Source: Vibrio ulleungensis
Lineage (GTDB): Bacteria; Pseudomonadota; Gammaproteobacteria; Enterobacterales; Vibrionaceae
Direction of reading: 5' to 3'
Length of the DNA: 64,000 nt
NCBI RefSeq assembly: GCF_016900875.1
Contig: NZ_JAFEUM010000001.1
Location: forward strand, 944,918 to 1,008,917
Under the pieces are notes generated by a model that did not search any database, was not told the origin of the DNA, and worked only from the letters and a program-made list of their open reading frames with translations. This document shows, piece after piece, positions 17,285 to 27,634 of the stretch (the first letter of the stretch is position 1; every line of letters begins with the position of its first letter). A program made the translations under genes and the position numbers.

Positions 17285-18152
17285 AACGTAGCTGTTCAGA
17301 CAGAAAACGATAGAGCGCTTGGATATTTGAGTTTTGATAAAGGTCTCTATGACACACTAAATGCACAGACAGTGTCTGCGGTTGTATGCCCAAATCGATT
17401 TTCACTAGATTGTACTGACTCGCCATCGCTTGATGTGTTGCGACGATCCCACCGCCTGCGCATGCGACCTCAAACTGAAGGGGAATATTATCGGTACGGA
17501 ACTTAAAATCCTCGTTGCGAATACTCCAACCATACTCCTCGGCTTTATCCTCAAATTGTCTGTCTCTATCAAAGCCAATTAAACGATGGTTAAACAACTC
17601 TTCGATGGTTGCAGGTGCACCAAATTGTTTTATGTACTCTGAAGACGCATAAAAATGGACAGGAATATCATCGAGATGTTTAGAAACAACGTCTAATTGC
17701 GTCGGTTTAAACATTCTTACTGCAATATCCGTATCTCGCTTGTCAATGTTAGTCGCTTTGTTACTCACATCCACCTCGACAGACAACTGTGGATGCTTCT
17801 CAAGAAACTGTGCAATCACCGGTGCTAAGTAATACTGAGCAATGTTCTCATTAACCGAAAGTCGAACGCGCCCTGACAACGAGTGCTGCTGACCTGATGC
17901 TATACGTTGCAACGCAAAAGCACTCTCTTGCATACGTTTGGCCTGTGGCAGCAGAGCTTGGCCAAATGCTGTCAATGTTAATCCCTGAGTACTTCTATCG
18001 AACAAGCAATTGCCTACAGATTTTTCTAACGCGTACAGTTGCCTACTGAGCGTCGGTTGGGATATTCCTAACTCGTTGGAGGCCTTGTTTAAACTTCCTT
18101 GCTCTGCAATAACAACGAAAAAGTGCCATTGTTGCCAATCACTGTTATTCAA
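17277..18152 (-). CDS. LysR-family transcriptional regulator
   Basis: A 291-residue regulator. The winged HTH occupies about 5-65 (GSLNKASNELGISQPTLSRQ) and the periplasmic-binding-like effector domain about 90-290. The start is TTG at 18152, preceded by GGGGA; no ATG is better placed. It is divergent from the NmrA-like gene, the classical arrangement of a LysR gene with its target. A dyad ATTCA-ATTT-TGAAT (18147-18160) covers the start codon and may be an autoregulatory site. The effector is unknown. Confidence 0.9.
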   Translation of the reverse strand: MNNSDWQQWHFFVVIAEQGSLNKASNELGISQPTLSRQLYALEKSVGNCLFDRSTQGLTLTAFGQALLPQAKRMQESAFALQRIASGQQHSLSGRVRLSVNENIAQYYLAPVIAQFLEKHPQLSVEVDVSNKATNIDKRDTDIAVRMFKPTQLDVVSKHLDDIPVHFYASSEYIKQFGAPATIEELFNHRLIGFDRDRQFEDKAEEYGWSIRNEDFKFRTDNIPLQFEVACAGGGIVATHQAMASQYNLVKIDLGIQPQTLSVHLVCHRDLYQNSNIQALYRFLSEQLRFT

Positions 18153-18235
18153 TTTTGAATATCCCCATCGAAACTCTGCATCTTCTCTATTGTACGAGGA
18201 ATATTACTATGTACCTATTCAAAGGAGAGATAATC

Positions 18236-19183
18236 ATGAAAAAAGCATTGGTGTTCGGTTCAACAGGTAATTTTGGGTCTTCAACGGTTAAAGCATTATT
18301 AGAGTCAGGTTGGCGAGTCAGTGTGTTCAAAAGGACTCAGTCTAAACTTAACGTTAACGACTCGCGCATCGAAGTCATTGAAGGCGATATTAATCATACC
18401 AAGGATATTTCAGTTGCCTGTGAGGGCGTTGACTTAATCGTATACGGTATTAACCCACCTTATACGCAATGGCGCAGTAACGCATACCAATTGCTCGATC
18501 GCATTGTGTCCGTTGTAGAGCAGAAGAAACTCCACATCCTATTCCCTGGTAACGTCTATTGCTTGCCTACGAGTAATGTGGCCATTGACGAAGCAACTCC
18601 ATTATCCAGTCAAACCGAAAAAGGGGATATTCGACTAGCGATGGAGCAGAGGTTAAAAAAAGCAGCAACAAAAGGAGCGAGAGTCACTATCATTCGCGCC
18701 GGGGATTTTATCGGAGGTCAAGACCAGTGGTTTAATATGACGTTTAAGCCTACCAAGCGTGGGTGGAAAATGGCGTCACCTCATGATCCGCAGCATCAAC
18801 ATTTTTGGAGCTATTTACCTGACCTATGTGCTAACGCTATTAGTGCGGCTGAACAGCAACACACTTCGTTTGAGGTATTTCATGATGTAGGTGTCGTTGC
18901 AACAATTGACGACTGGAAAAAAGCGTTTAAAGCCAATGATATAGAGCTAACAGCCGGTAGATTTCCTTGGTGGGCTATCACTTGCACAAGTCTCGTTGTG
19001 CCGCTGTTTAAAGAGGTGTTAGAGATGCGTTACTTATGGCGTTCCACATTAGTTCTCGATGGAACAAAGCTGAAAACGACACTCGCACACAACTACCTCT
19101 CGACCTCATTACACAAGATAGTTGGCGACACCCTTAGTCACCAACAAAAACCCGTGAACAGCTTAAACGTTATTAACCACTAA
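18236..19183 (+). CDS. NAD(P)-binding NmrA/epimerase-like protein
   Basis: A 315-residue atypical SDR-fold protein. The N-terminal cofactor motif is VFGSTGNFGSSTVKALLESG; the family continues with VIEGDINHTKDISVACEGVD and IRAGDFIGGQ. There is no clear YxxxK, so it could be an NAD(P) sensor or an epimerase-like enzyme. The ATG at 18236 has a strong AAAGGAG upstream; the frame extends 27 codons further but without a ribosome-binding site. It is divergent from a LysR gene and probably its target. The 3' end overlaps ppx by 21 bases. Confidence 0.85.
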   Translation: MKKALVFGSTGNFGSSTVKALLESGWRVSVFKRTQSKLNVNDSRIEVIEGDINHTKDISVACEGVDLIVYGINPPYTQWRSNAYQLLDRIVSVVEQKKLHILFPGNVYCLPTSNVAIDEATPLSSQTEKGDIRLAMEQRLKKAATKGARVTIIRAGDFIGGQDQWFNMTFKPTKRGWKMASPHDPQHQHFWSYLPDLCANAISAAEQQHTSFEVFHDVGVVATIDDWKKAFKANDIELTAGRFPWWAITCTSLVVPLFKEVLEMRYLWRSTLVLDGTKLKTTLAHNYLSTSLHKIVGDTLSHQQKPVNSLNVINH

Positions 19184-20680
19184 ATTCCACTCAACTTTAT
19201 CCCAGTACATGATTTCATTGTCAAAATCGGCAGAGAGAACAGGGTGGTTAAAGAGCTCATCCTCGAGCGATACCACCCAACTTTCATCACTTACATCCAG
19301 CTGTGCATAAACGGGATCATTGTCTCTTTGAGAATTGAGCACAATAGAAAGCCTAAACAGCTTAATCAAATCCAACACATCTTTTTTGCGAAACAGGTAG
19401 AAATCACGCAGCTCAGTTAGCTTAATTGTCTTGCGTTGGAAACGAGATAGTGTAGCCAACAACAGCTGATGCTCTCGGTTAAAACCAGGCATGTAAGAGT
19501 GTTGGAGCAGGTAAGCGGAGTGTTTATGGTGCCCTTGAAAATGAATACTTAAACCCACTTCATGCAACAGCGCAGCCCACCCGAGTAGCTGGGACAATTC
19601 ACGTTTCTTTTTCAGTTTGGTTTGATCCAAATACTGGCACAACAAGTGATCAAGTGTCGCTTTGACGTTTTCAGCATGACTCAGTTCAACCGCGTATTTT
19701 TGTGCAAGGGTTTCGGCTGTGCGCATTCGGATATCGGTTCGGTCGAAACGACTGTCCATTTCATACAATATCCCTTCACGCAGAGCCCCAGAAGAGTAGT
19801 GGAGCTCACTAATCTGCAGCACTTTCATAATGGCATAGAGTATTGCCACGCCCGCCGCAAAGACCGGAAGTCGCTCCGACGGCAGTTTTGACAGCTTAAT
19901 ATCGTCTATGTGCTCAAACTCGCACAATGATTCGATTAAGGTTTTTAGACGCTTAGGCGTAATAACACCGTCGTCGTGTCCTTGGCCGATGACTACCTCA
20001 CGTATAGCTTTTACGGTGCCTGATGATCCAATAGACGTCGTCCAGCCTGTTTTGAGGTAGCTTTCTTTTACATGTTCTAACTGCTGCTGAGCGGCAACTT
20101 GCGCTTTTTTGAACCGGTTTGCCGACAATTTACCCTTGCTAAAGAAGCGCTCGGTAAAACTCACACAGCCCATTAATGTGCTTGTGAGTTTTATGGGTTC
20201 CAGCTCTTCACCAATTACCAGCTCTGTACTGCCACCACCTATATCGATGACCAGTTTCTTGTCTGCTTCAACTTGAGTATGTGACACCCCTAAGTAAATT
20301 AGGCGAGCTTCTTCAGTACCTGGAATAATCTCGATTGGAAAGGGGAGGATTTGAGCGGCGCGCTGCAAAAATATATGGGCATTGTTGGCCACACGTAATG
20401 TATGTGTGGCTGCAATGCGCACATCGTCCACATCAAAACCGGATAATCGTTCGGCAAACGCTGCTAAGCAATCAAGCCCACGCTCGATTGCTTGATTACT
20501 AAGGTTGTTTTGCTCATCCAAACCTTGCGCTAAACGCACACGTTGCTTATGTCGACTGACAATTTGGATATCGTTACCCACAACCTTTGCAACCACCAAG
20601 TGGAAACTGTTGGAGCCTAAATCTAAAGCGGCTATCTGTCGTGAGTCGTCTTGTACTGAATCGCTGGGAGAATTGTCCAT
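19163..20680 (-). CDS. ppx: Exopolyphosphatase
   Basis: A 505-residue enzyme that releases terminal phosphate from polyphosphate chains and may hydrolyse pppGpp. The ASKHA-fold motifs are AALDLGSNSFHLVVAKV (residues 18-34) and KLVIDIGGGSTELVIG (near 145), and the C-terminal HD-like helical domain starts near 310 (LGWAALLHEVGLSIHFQGHH in part). The length matches the proteobacterial family. It begins 3 bases after the ppk stop codon, forming the classical ppk-ppx operon. The 3' end overlaps the convergent NmrA-like gene. Confidence 0.95.
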   Translation of the reverse strand: MDNSPSDSVQDDSRQIAALDLGSNSFHLVVAKVVGNDIQIVSRHKQRVRLAQGLDEQNNLSNQAIERGLDCLAAFAERLSGFDVDDVRIAATHTLRVANNAHIFLQRAAQILPFPIEIIPGTEEARLIYLGVSHTQVEADKKLVIDIGGGSTELVIGEELEPIKLTSTLMGCVSFTERFFSKGKLSANRFKKAQVAAQQQLEHVKESYLKTGWTTSIGSSGTVKAIREVVIGQGHDDGVITPKRLKTLIESLCEFEHIDDIKLSKLPSERLPVFAAGVAILYAIMKVLQISELHYSSGALREGILYEMDSRFDRTDIRMRTAETLAQKYAVELSHAENVKATLDHLLCQYLDQTKLKKKRELSQLLGWAALLHEVGLSIHFQGHHKHSAYLLQHSYMPGFNREHQLLLATLSRFQRKTIKLTELRDFYLFRKKDVLDLIKLFRLSIVLNSQRDNDPVYAQLDVSDESWVVSLEDELFNHPVLSADFDNEIMYWDKVEWNLVVNNV

Positions 20681-20683
20681 ATA

Positions 20684-22765
20684 TTAATGCGTTTTATACT
20701 GCTTCCTATCTCTCTTTTCAGCTTGTTTCAAATAGTCGTAAATAGCAACTTGGGAGCGAATTTTTCTTCTATTTCCGCGAGGTACATAAGAATTGCTCAT
20801 TTCTTTATCAATCCAACGCGCTTTCACAGTGTCTTTTAACTGTATGTCAACGATATCGATGATACGTTGCACGAGTTTAGGGTCGAGCACGGGGGTCGCA
20901 ACTTCAATACGGTGGTCTACATTACGTGTCATCCAATCTGCGGACGAAATATAGACACTTGGGCTCCCAGCATTGCCGAGAATAAACACTCGCGGATGCT
21001 CTAAAAAGCGGTCAACGACACTAGTTAGAACAATGTTGTCGCTTATCCCTTTAATACCAGGTACCAAAGAGCACATGCCGCGAATGATCCCTCTTACTAC
21101 AACACCTGCTTGACTCGCTTGATATAGACGGTCAACGATGCCTTTGTCGACCAAATTGTTCACTTTAAATGTGATTGAAGCGGGTAGGCCAGCGAGCGCA
21201 TTATTAATTTCGTTGTCAATCAATGCATACATGCGTTTGCGAGAGTTTCGCGGGGACACGATTAATTTTTCGAAATTAACGGGACGATATGGGTTCTCAA
21301 TGTATCCAAAGACTGCGCGTACTTCATTAGTAAGGCTAGGGTTGGCTGTCAACAATGCATAATCAGTATAAATTCGTGCGGTCTTTTCGTGAAAGTTACC
21401 AGTGCCAATATGCGCATAACGTACGATTTCATCGCCTTCTTTACGGCTGATCAGCAACAATTTTGAGTGTATCTTTAATCCTGGAGCGCCAAAGATCACT
21501 TGTACGCCAGCGTCTACCAGACGTTTAGACCAGTTTATGTTGGCTTCTTCGTCAAATCGCGCTTGCAGCTCTACAACGACGGTAACGTTTTTTCCATTGT
21601 GTACGGCATCAATGAGTGAGTTCATCAATTTAGAATCTTTCGCCACGCGATAGATATTGATTTTAATACTGCGGACTTTAGGATCGAAAGATGATTGTCT
21701 AACCAACTCAACGATATGATCGAACGTGTGATAAGGGTAGTACAGTAAAATATCACGCTGTTTAATCGCATCGAAACTGTTTGGGTACTGCTCGAATGCG
21801 GCAGAGGTAAACGGAGGAAGAGGCTTATTTTCTAAGTAGTCCCGTCCTACATTTGGAAACCCAATAAAGTCTTTGAAGTTTTGGTAACGGCTGCCCGACA
21901 ACAAACTATCGTAATTAGAAATACGCAATTTCTGGCAAAGAAAATCCAGCATAGGCTGCGGCATGCCTTTTTCGTAAATAAACCTCACTGGCATGGCAGT
22001 AAGGCGCTGCTCTATCCCTTCAGACATCTGCTCGAGCAAACTAAACTCAACCTCATGGCTGAGATCGTACTCCGCATCGCGAGTCATTTTTATGGAATAA
22101 CATGCAATTTCTTCGTAATCAAAAAAGGCGCCAAACAGTTCGTCGAGACAGAGCCGTATGACATTGTCGAGCAGTATGATGGTCTTGCGTCGCTTACCTT
22201 TTTGCTCTGGGACCATAACAAAACGTTGCAAATGGTCGGTGGGAATTTCCAACAAGGCATACTGCACTTGTGTGTCGTTCTTGAGTTCCACACAGACATA
22301 GGCGTATTCATCTTTTAGAAATTGAAGAACGTCAATGTCATCGGTAAGCAACAGAGGGGTGATGTGTGGTTTTACTTCCTTATGAAAGTACTTTCTTAGC
22401 CAGACTTGTTGAGTTTCCGTCAGCTGTGATTCATTAACCAAAAAGATTCGACGTCGCGCCATTTCTAGAAGCAGTTCGCTGTATAACTCCTCAAACCGGT
22501 CGCTCAAATTCGCCGCTTTCGATTGCATCTTTTTTAGTAGATGTTTGGAGTTGTCTTCCTTACCGCGCTCTTGGCTGATCAGTATTCGCCTCTTAACATC
22601 GGCAAATCGAACTTTATAAAATTCATCGAGATTATTGGAAAATATGCCAAGAAAACGGATCCTCTCAATGAGCGGCACAGTTTTATCCGCCGCTTCTTGA
22701 AGGACGCGCTCGTTAAACGATAGCCAGCTCAGCTCTTTTTCTACGTACAGTTTTTCGGTTTTCAT
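20684..22765 (-). CDS. ppk: Polyphosphate kinase 1
   Basis: A 693-residue membrane-associated enzyme that polymerises the gamma-phosphate of ATP into polyphosphate. The N-terminus [20 protein letters not shown] aligns without gaps to E. coli Ppk, so I chose the ATG at 22765 over the in-frame ATG seven codons upstream. The catalytic phospholipase-D-like half contains [29 protein letters not shown], the [17 protein letters not shown] block with the phosphorylated histidine region, and [10 protein letters not shown] near the C-terminus. It is the first gene of ppk-ppx. A Pho-box-like sequence is about 60 bases upstream. Confidence 0.95.
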   Translation of the reverse strand: MKTEKLYVEKELSWLSFNERVLQEAADKTVPLIERIRFLGIFSNNLDEFYKVRFADVKRRILISQERGKEDNSKHLLKKMQSKAANLSDRFEELYSELLLEMARRRIFLVNESQLTETQQVWLRKYFHKEVKPHITPLLLTDDIDVLQFLKDEYAYVCVELKNDTQVQYALLEIPTDHLQRFVMVPEQKGKRRKTIILLDNVIRLCLDELFGAFFDYEEIACYSIKMTRDAEYDLSHEVEFSLLEQMSEGIEQRLTAMPVRFIYEKGMPQPMLDFLCQKLRISNYDSLLSGSRYQNFKDFIGFPNVGRDYLENKPLPPFTSAAFEQYPNSFDAIKQRDILLYYPYHTFDHIVELVRQSSFDPKVRSIKINIYRVAKDSKLMNSLIDAVHNGKNVTVVVELQARFDEEANINWSKRLVDAGVQVIFGAPGLKIHSKLLLISRKEGDEIVRYAHIGTGNFHEKTARIYTDYALLTANPSLTNEVRAVFGYIENPYRPVNFEKLIVSPRNSRKRMYALIDNEINNALAGLPASITFKVNNLVDKGIVDRLYQASQAGVVVRGIIRGMCSLVPGIKGISDNIVLTSVVDRFLEHPRVFILGNAGSPSVYISSADWMTRNVDHRIEVATPVLDPKLVQRIIDIVDIQLKDTVKARWIDKEMSNSYVPRGNRRKIRSQVAIYDYLKQAEKRDRKQYKTH

Positions 22766-22810
22766 GTAAATAATTGGGGGAGTCATCGTTACTTTAAGAA
22801 CCGTTAAAAA

Positions 22811-22841
22811 ATACTACAAATATGTAACACCTATATGTCAC
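22811..22841 (-). promoter_or_regulatory. Possible Pho box and -10 for ppk-ppx
   Basis: Minus strand 22841-22824 reads GTGACATATAGGTGTTAC, 13 of 18 matches to the Pho box; TAGTAT (22816-22811) lies 7 bases further as a -10. The match is weaker and the spacing shorter than for pstS at 557. PhoB control of ppk is known in related bacteria. Confidence 0.4.
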
Positions 22842-22993
22842 ACTAATGTGCTGCTCAAGAAAGATAGACATTGTAAATCAATGAATTTTCGAGCGTTACT
22901 GAAGTTAAACACTTGTTTTAATATTGTTAAGTTAGTAGTGTAGATCAAATTGAGAACAACACAATACGACTTCAGTTTAAGGAAGATCCACTA

Positions 22994-23536
22994 ATGTATC
23001 CATTCGCCAGACTTGCCAAAACATATTGGAACGCGAGCCGTGCTAACCCGCTGCACTTTACCGACAAAAGTAGCATTACCTTTTCTTGCCATCCTTGGGA
23101 TCTCGATATCTTTAATGAGATGAACAATGGCCGTGTATTGACTCTCTATGATTTAGGTCGAACAGAGCTAGGCATTCGTTGCGGATTAATGAAAGTATTA
23201 GCAAAAAAAAGATGGGCACTAGTGGTCGCGGGAAGTTCTGTACGCTACAGAAACCGAGTTCACATGTTCAACAAAGTCACCATGCATACGCAATGCGTGG
23301 GGTGGGACGAGAGATGGTTATATTTAGAGCAATCTATGTGGGTTAAGGGAAAACCATGCTCTTCAGTGCTTATTCGAGCCGGCGTAACGTCAAAACAAGG
23401 CCTCGTCGCGCCGCAACAGATACTTGAAGCGTTAGGGGAATCGGTTGATACACCAGAATTGCCTCAATGGGTAAAAGAGTGGGTAGATTCTGAAGAGCAC
23501 AGACCCTGGCCACCAATTGGTGCTGATCAGTATTAA
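22994..23536 (+). CDS. Acyl-CoA thioesterase-like (hotdog-fold) protein
   Basis: A 180-residue hotdog-fold protein. The helix/strand pattern WDLDIFNEMNNGRVLTLYDL carries the 4HBT/FabZ-like layout in which an Asn or Asp in the D-x-N-x-H/M-N-N region sits at the active site, followed by ELGIRCGL and strands VVAGSSVRYRNRVHMFNKV. It resembles THEM6-like thioesterases. The natural acyl-CoA is not known. AAGGAAGATCC precedes the ATG. The gene is divergent from ppk-ppx and ends at a strong hairpin. Confidence 0.8.
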   Translation: MYPFARLAKTYWNASRANPLHFTDKSSITFSCHPWDLDIFNEMNNGRVLTLYDLGRTELGIRCGLMKVLAKKRWALVVAGSSVRYRNRVHMFNKVTMHTQCVGWDERWLYLEQSMWVKGKPCSSVLIRAGVTSKQGLVAPQQILEALGESVDTPELPQWVKEWVDSEEHRPWPPIGADQY

Positions 23537-23542
23537 ATAAAA

Positions 23543-23576
23543 AAGCCTGATGGTGAATCTTTTCACTCTCAGGCTT
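23543..23576. terminator. Hairpin terminator between the thioesterase and dmsC genes
   Basis: AAGCCTGA (23543-23550) pairs with TCAGGCTT (23569-23576), with an inner GTGAA/TTCAC stem. The A-run before it becomes a T-run on the minus strand, so it most clearly terminates dmsABC; it may also act for the plus-strand gene. Confidence 0.75.
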
Positions 23577-23646
23577 CTTACCGTTAGTACAACTCTATAG
23601 CGCACTATCTACAAAACATAGAATTTCGCGTATTAAAGCGGCTCTA

Positions 23647-24489
23647 CTACAACAAACCATAAGTCATGTGCGTGCTATAAAACAGCGCACGTCCTAGTAG
23701 TTCCGACGCCCAAAATAGCACCAGTGCAACCCCCATGTTGATTGGGTTAAGGCGCGATTTGTTAATCAAAGGCAAGATCCAGATGATCAACGCAGCAACC
23801 AACAACACGACTTGTGCAATCACGTATTGATTGAGGTTAGGGACAAGGTCTTGAGCTTGCGCGAGCGAGGTTTGAATGTCACCTAAAAGCATCACCTTAC
23901 CAACCGTGACAGCAAGACTCACTGCAACCATCAGTAGTCCAACGATCGATGCATTTCGCTCTGCATTATAAGTGCTGTCTTTAGCGATGCAGGCCATCAA
24001 TTGCCACAGTATTAAGCCACCCAATACGATGGTCATGATAAAGCTTAGTGGTGTATAAAGGTTATTCCATGTAGGAACAGTGTCAATCAAGTATACGGTG
24101 ACCATTGCGTTCATGAACAACACACCAAGAATGATGGTAATAATGCTCATCACTTTATTGATGATAGCTGACACTTTTCCGAGGACATTGAGTAGCCATT
24201 GTAATCCGCCAACAGCAAAAAATGCAGCGCCAAAGAATATTTCGTTAGATAACCACGCACTACCCACTTTATTTAATGCGTTAAACGCGCGCAGTGGTGA
24301 GCCAAGGTGAGTGGTTGAGAATAAGAACCCAACACCCATGATTGCCCACAAAATGAACAATGGCACCTTATAGCGTGAGGCACTACTTTCGTTAGATACT
24401 AAGCTTCTTAGTGCAAACAGTATGTATGCACCAACCGCTGTTTGGCCGAGTACAGTAAAGAAGATCAGTGAATATTCATGAAAGATCAT
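23647..24489 (-). CDS. dmsC: DMSO reductase membrane anchor subunit
   Basis: A 280-residue integral membrane protein with about eight hydrophobic helices, from LIFFTVLGQTAVGAYILFAL at the N-terminus to VALVLFWASELLGRALFY at the C-terminus. It anchors the DmsAB complex in the inner membrane and oxidises menaquinol. The family features are the MFHEYSLIFFT-like start and the LGSPLRAFNAL motif near residue 65. The start is ATG at 24489, just one base after the dmsB stop codon, so the two are translationally linked. It is the last gene of dmsABC and is followed by a terminator. Confidence 0.92.
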   Translation of the reverse strand: MIFHEYSLIFFTVLGQTAVGAYILFALRSLVSNESSASRYKVPLFILWAIMGVGFLFSTTHLGSPLRAFNALNKVGSAWLSNEIFFGAAFFAVGGLQWLLNVLGKVSAIINKVMSIITIILGVLFMNAMVTVYLIDTVPTWNNLYTPLSFIMTIVLGGLILWQLMACIAKDSTYNAERNASIVGLLMVAVSLAVTVGKVMLLGDIQTSLAQAQDLVPNLNQYVIAQVVLLVAALIIWILPLINKSRLNPINMGVALVLFWASELLGRALFYSTHMTYGLL

Positions 24490-24490
24490 C

Positions 24491-25111
24491 TTAGACCTCC
24501 TTAGGGTTTGCTAGGTGACCGCTGGTATCGCCTGTTGGCTTCGAGTTCTTGTTAAGTTTGATAACAAGATTTGGAAGCGTAAGGTGAGAAGGCGGCAATG
24601 GTGCGACATCTGCCGTAGAACCATATTTTTCACGCAGTTCATTGATTTCGCCAAACTCGAGCGCACGCAATGGACACGAGTCAACACAAAATGGATTGAG
24701 CCCTTGTCCTACGCGTTCATAACAACCGTCGCATTTTGTCATGTGACCTTTTTCAGCGTTGTATTGCGGCGCGCCGTAAGGACACGCATTTGCACAATGT
24801 TGACAACCAATACACACAGATTCGTTCACGACAACCAAACCATCTTCTTCGCGCTTGTGCATGGCTCCCGACGGGCATACTTTAACGCAAGCTGGTTGGG
24901 TGCAGTGGTTGCATGCAATGGATAAGTAGTACGAGAAGACGTCCTTTTGGATCCAAGTGTCACCATCTTGTACGAACCCACCACCAGCGTACTCATACAC
25001 ACGACGGTAATTGGTTTTAACGTCCAAATCTCGAGTGTCTTTACAAGCAAGTTGGCAGGTTTTGCAGCCAGTGCATTTACTTGTATCTATGTAAAAGCCA
25101 TATTGTTTCAT
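24491..25111 (-). CDS. dmsB: DMSO reductase iron-sulfur subunit
   Basis: A 206-residue ferredoxin-like electron-transfer subunit. The cysteine motifs for four [4Fe-4S] clusters are visible: CTGCKTCQLAC, CNHCTQPACVKVCP, CIGCQHCANACPYGAPQ and CDGCYERVGQGLNPFC followed by CPLRAL. It transfers electrons from DmsC to the molybdopterin subunit. It has no signal peptide and is expected to travel with DmsA through the Tat system. It lies 11 bases after dmsA. Confidence 0.95.
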   Translation of the reverse strand: MKQYGFYIDTSKCTGCKTCQLACKDTRDLDVKTNYRRVYEYAGGGFVQDGDTWIQKDVFSYYLSIACNHCTQPACVKVCPSGAMHKREEDGLVVVNESVCIGCQHCANACPYGAPQYNAEKGHMTKCDGCYERVGQGLNPFCVDSCPLRALEFGEINELREKYGSTADVAPLPPSHLTLPNLVIKLNKNSKPTGDTSGHLANPKEV

Positions 25112-25122
25112 TGCTGCCTACC

Positions 25123-27555
25123 TTATGCTTTAAGTGCTTTAATTTGCACTAAGTTTGTATGTTGTGGATTACCTTTTGCCAGTGGGCTAGGGCGTTGCGT
25201 GGTCAAAACGTTAATGCTGCCTGCTCGATCAACTTTTTGGCCGTCAGGGGCGTACCAAGCACCTTCGCCTAATGCGACAACACGCGGAATAATACGCGGA
25301 GTCACTTTGACAGGGATGTGAATTTCACCGCGATCATTGTAAATGGCTACCATGTCGCCATTCTCGATTCCGCGCTCTTTCGCATCGATAGGGTTTATCC
25401 AAAGCTCTTGAGGAGCAGCTGCTTTAAGGTTTGCTACGTTGCCATAGGTGGAGTGTGTACGTGACTTGTAGTGGAAACCCGTTAATTGCAATGGGTACTT
25501 TGCAGTAAGAGGATCGCGATGGCCTTCAAATGAGTCGGCATAAACCGGCAATGGGTGAATAACCTCATCATCATCAAGCTCCCAACTCGCCGCAATTTCC
25601 GCTAGTTGTTCAGAATAAATCTCTATCTTTCCGCTTGGCGTATTGAGAGGATTGGCTTCGGGATCGAGGCGGAAGTCTTTGTACGCTATATAATGACCAT
25701 CCACTTTACGCTTATAAATACCAATTTCTTTCATTTCTTCAAATGTTGGCAAGCTTGGGTCTAGTTTGCGAGTCTCTGCGTAAAGGTGCTCAATCCACTC
25801 TTCTTGAGTACGGCCTTCTGTAAACTCTTGCTCAACCCCCATACGCTTAGCGATGTTAGAACACATCTCATAGATACTTTTCGCTTCAAACTGCGGCTCA
25901 ATCGCTTTTTGCGCATAGATAAAGTACGGACGATTGGCTGCTTTGCCGTCCATACACCAGTCATCTTGCTCTGAGGTAGTGAGATCGGGCAGAACAATAT
26001 CGGCATATTTTGCAGATGAGGTCATGTGATTATCGATCACAACAATCATTTCGCACGCTGTATCATCTTGCAAAATATTGTGAGTGCGATTGATGTCAGA
26101 GTGCTGATTAACCAAGCAGTTACCAGCATAGTTCCAAATGAACTTGATCGGATTTTCTAACCGTTCTGCACCACGTACACCATCTGACTTGTCGGTCATT
26201 TCATGATGACGATGGATGGCGTCGGTCCATAAGAACATGGAGATAGAGGTTTCAACTGGGTTTGGTACTTGAGGGAATCGTACAAACGGAATATTAAAAT
26301 CACTTTCACGCGCGCCTGTAGAGCCGCCCGCTACACCGACAGAGCCTGTAAGCAAAGACAACATAGCGATGGCACGACAGGCAAGTTCGCCGTTGGCGGT
26401 ACGTTGTAGTCCCCAGCCTTGGTGGATCGCACATGGCTTGTTATTACCCATTTTACGGCCAAGTTTTACGATCGTATCAACAGGGATACCAGTAATCTTT
26501 GATGCCCACTGCGGTGTTTTTTCTACACCATCTTCGCCATTACCTAAGATGTATGACTTATAATCGCTATTCGCTGGTGCAGACGCCGGAAGCGTTGTCT
26601 CGTCGTAACCTACGCAATATTTATCCAAGAATGGTTGATCAACCAAATCTTCAGTGATCATTACATGGGCGAGGCCGGCAACCAGAGCCGCGTCTGTAGA
26701 CGGTCGGATAGGGATCCATTGATCTTCGCGACCGCCAGCGGTATCGGTGTAACGTGGGTCAATGACAATTGTCTCTACGTTCGAGATATTTTTACTCTCA
26801 ACGTAGGAGTGAATAAGACCACCACCAGACATTCTTGTTTCCGCTGGGTTATTACCAAACTGTACATTCAGCTTGGCATTTTCTAGGTCCGAGAATGAAT
26901 TGTTATTTGCCCAACCGCCGTAGGTGTAACTTAGACCTTTTGCAATTTGCGCAGTGGAGTAGTCGCCATAATGGTTGAGGTACCCGCCAGATAGGTTCAT
27001 TAGGCGAGCAATCAAAGTGGCTGCCGGTGGCCACGACTTGGTCACAGTGCCGCCTAAGGTGCCAGTGCCATAGTTTAGATAAATGGCATCGTTGCCATAG
27101 TCTTTAATAATACGTTTAAGGTTATTGGCTACTTCGTCGTAAGCTTCTTCCCAGCTAATGCGTTTAAATTTTCCTTCGCCACGTTTACCAACGCGCTTCA
27201 TTGGGTACTTTAGGCGATCTGGGTTATACACGCGGCGGCGCATCGAACGGCCACGCAAACAGGCGCGAACCTGATGAGACCCGTATTCGTCTCCGCCAGT
27301 ATTGTCGGTTTCGACATATTTAATTTCACCGTCTTGTACGTGCATGCGCAATGGGCAACGTGACCCGCAGTTCACGGTGCAGGCGCTCCAAACGACCTTG
27401 TCGTCACTTGGCGTAGCAGCCTGAGCTGAGGTAGAGGCAAAGGGGAGTGATATGCTACTTGCGACTGCGGCGGTTCCGCCTACTGCTGTTGATGCTTTTA
27501 TGAATCCCCGGCGAGTCAGATTTAACTGCTCCGGTGTTTTATTTTGTTTTGTCAT
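25123..27555 (-). CDS. dmsA: DMSO reductase catalytic (molybdopterin) subunit
   Basis: An 810-residue molybdopterin guanine dinucleotide enzyme that reduces DMSO or related S/N-oxides, exported through Tat. The twin-arginine signal is LTRRGFIKAS at residues 13-22, with a hydrophobic stretch and AQA cleavage region near 45. The [4Fe-4S] motif is CTVNCGSRCPLRMHV followed by RACLRGRSMRRR, as in E. coli DmsA. The dinucleotide-binding C-domain starts near 680 (YPLQLTGFHYKSRTHSTYGN). The gene leads the dmsABC operon, with an FNR-like site 80 bases upstream. Confidence 0.95.
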   Translation of the reverse strand: MTKQNKTPEQLNLTRRGFIKASTAVGGTAAVASSISLPFASTSAQAATPSDDKVVWSACTVNCGSRCPLRMHVQDGEIKYVETDNTGGDEYGSHQVRACLRGRSMRRRVYNPDRLKYPMKRVGKRGEGKFKRISWEEAYDEVANNLKRIIKDYGNDAIYLNYGTGTLGGTVTKSWPPAATLIARLMNLSGGYLNHYGDYSTAQIAKGLSYTYGGWANNNSFSDLENAKLNVQFGNNPAETRMSGGGLIHSYVESKNISNVETIVIDPRYTDTAGGREDQWIPIRPSTDAALVAGLAHVMITEDLVDQPFLDKYCVGYDETTLPASAPANSDYKSYILGNGEDGVEKTPQWASKITGIPVDTIVKLGRKMGNNKPCAIHQGWGLQRTANGELACRAIAMLSLLTGSVGVAGGSTGARESDFNIPFVRFPQVPNPVETSISMFLWTDAIHRHHEMTDKSDGVRGAERLENPIKFIWNYAGNCLVNQHSDINRTHNILQDDTACEMIVVIDNHMTSSAKYADIVLPDLTTSEQDDWCMDGKAANRPYFIYAQKAIEPQFEAKSIYEMCSNIAKRMGVEQEFTEGRTQEEWIEHLYAETRKLDPSLPTFEEMKEIGIYKRKVDGHYIAYKDFRLDPEANPLNTPSGKIEIYSEQLAEIAASWELDDDEVIHPLPVYADSFEGHRDPLTAKYPLQLTGFHYKSRTHSTYGNVANLKAAAPQELWINPIDAKERGIENGDMVAIYNDRGEIHIPVKVTPRIIPRVVALGEGAWYAPDGQKVDRAGSINVLTTQRPSPLAKGNPQHTNLVQIKALKA

Positions 27556-27634
27556 TATTGTCGACCTTCCACTTTAGGGGTAGAGCGTACTTTAATGACT
27601 TTCAACAACAATTCACTGTCTAACTGAACAACAT

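Noticed and set aside
8821..17300. Integron-like cassette array, because many short plus-strand genes follow each other
   Set aside because: No attC-like repeated sites between the genes, individual promoters and ribosome-binding sites, and no integrase in view.
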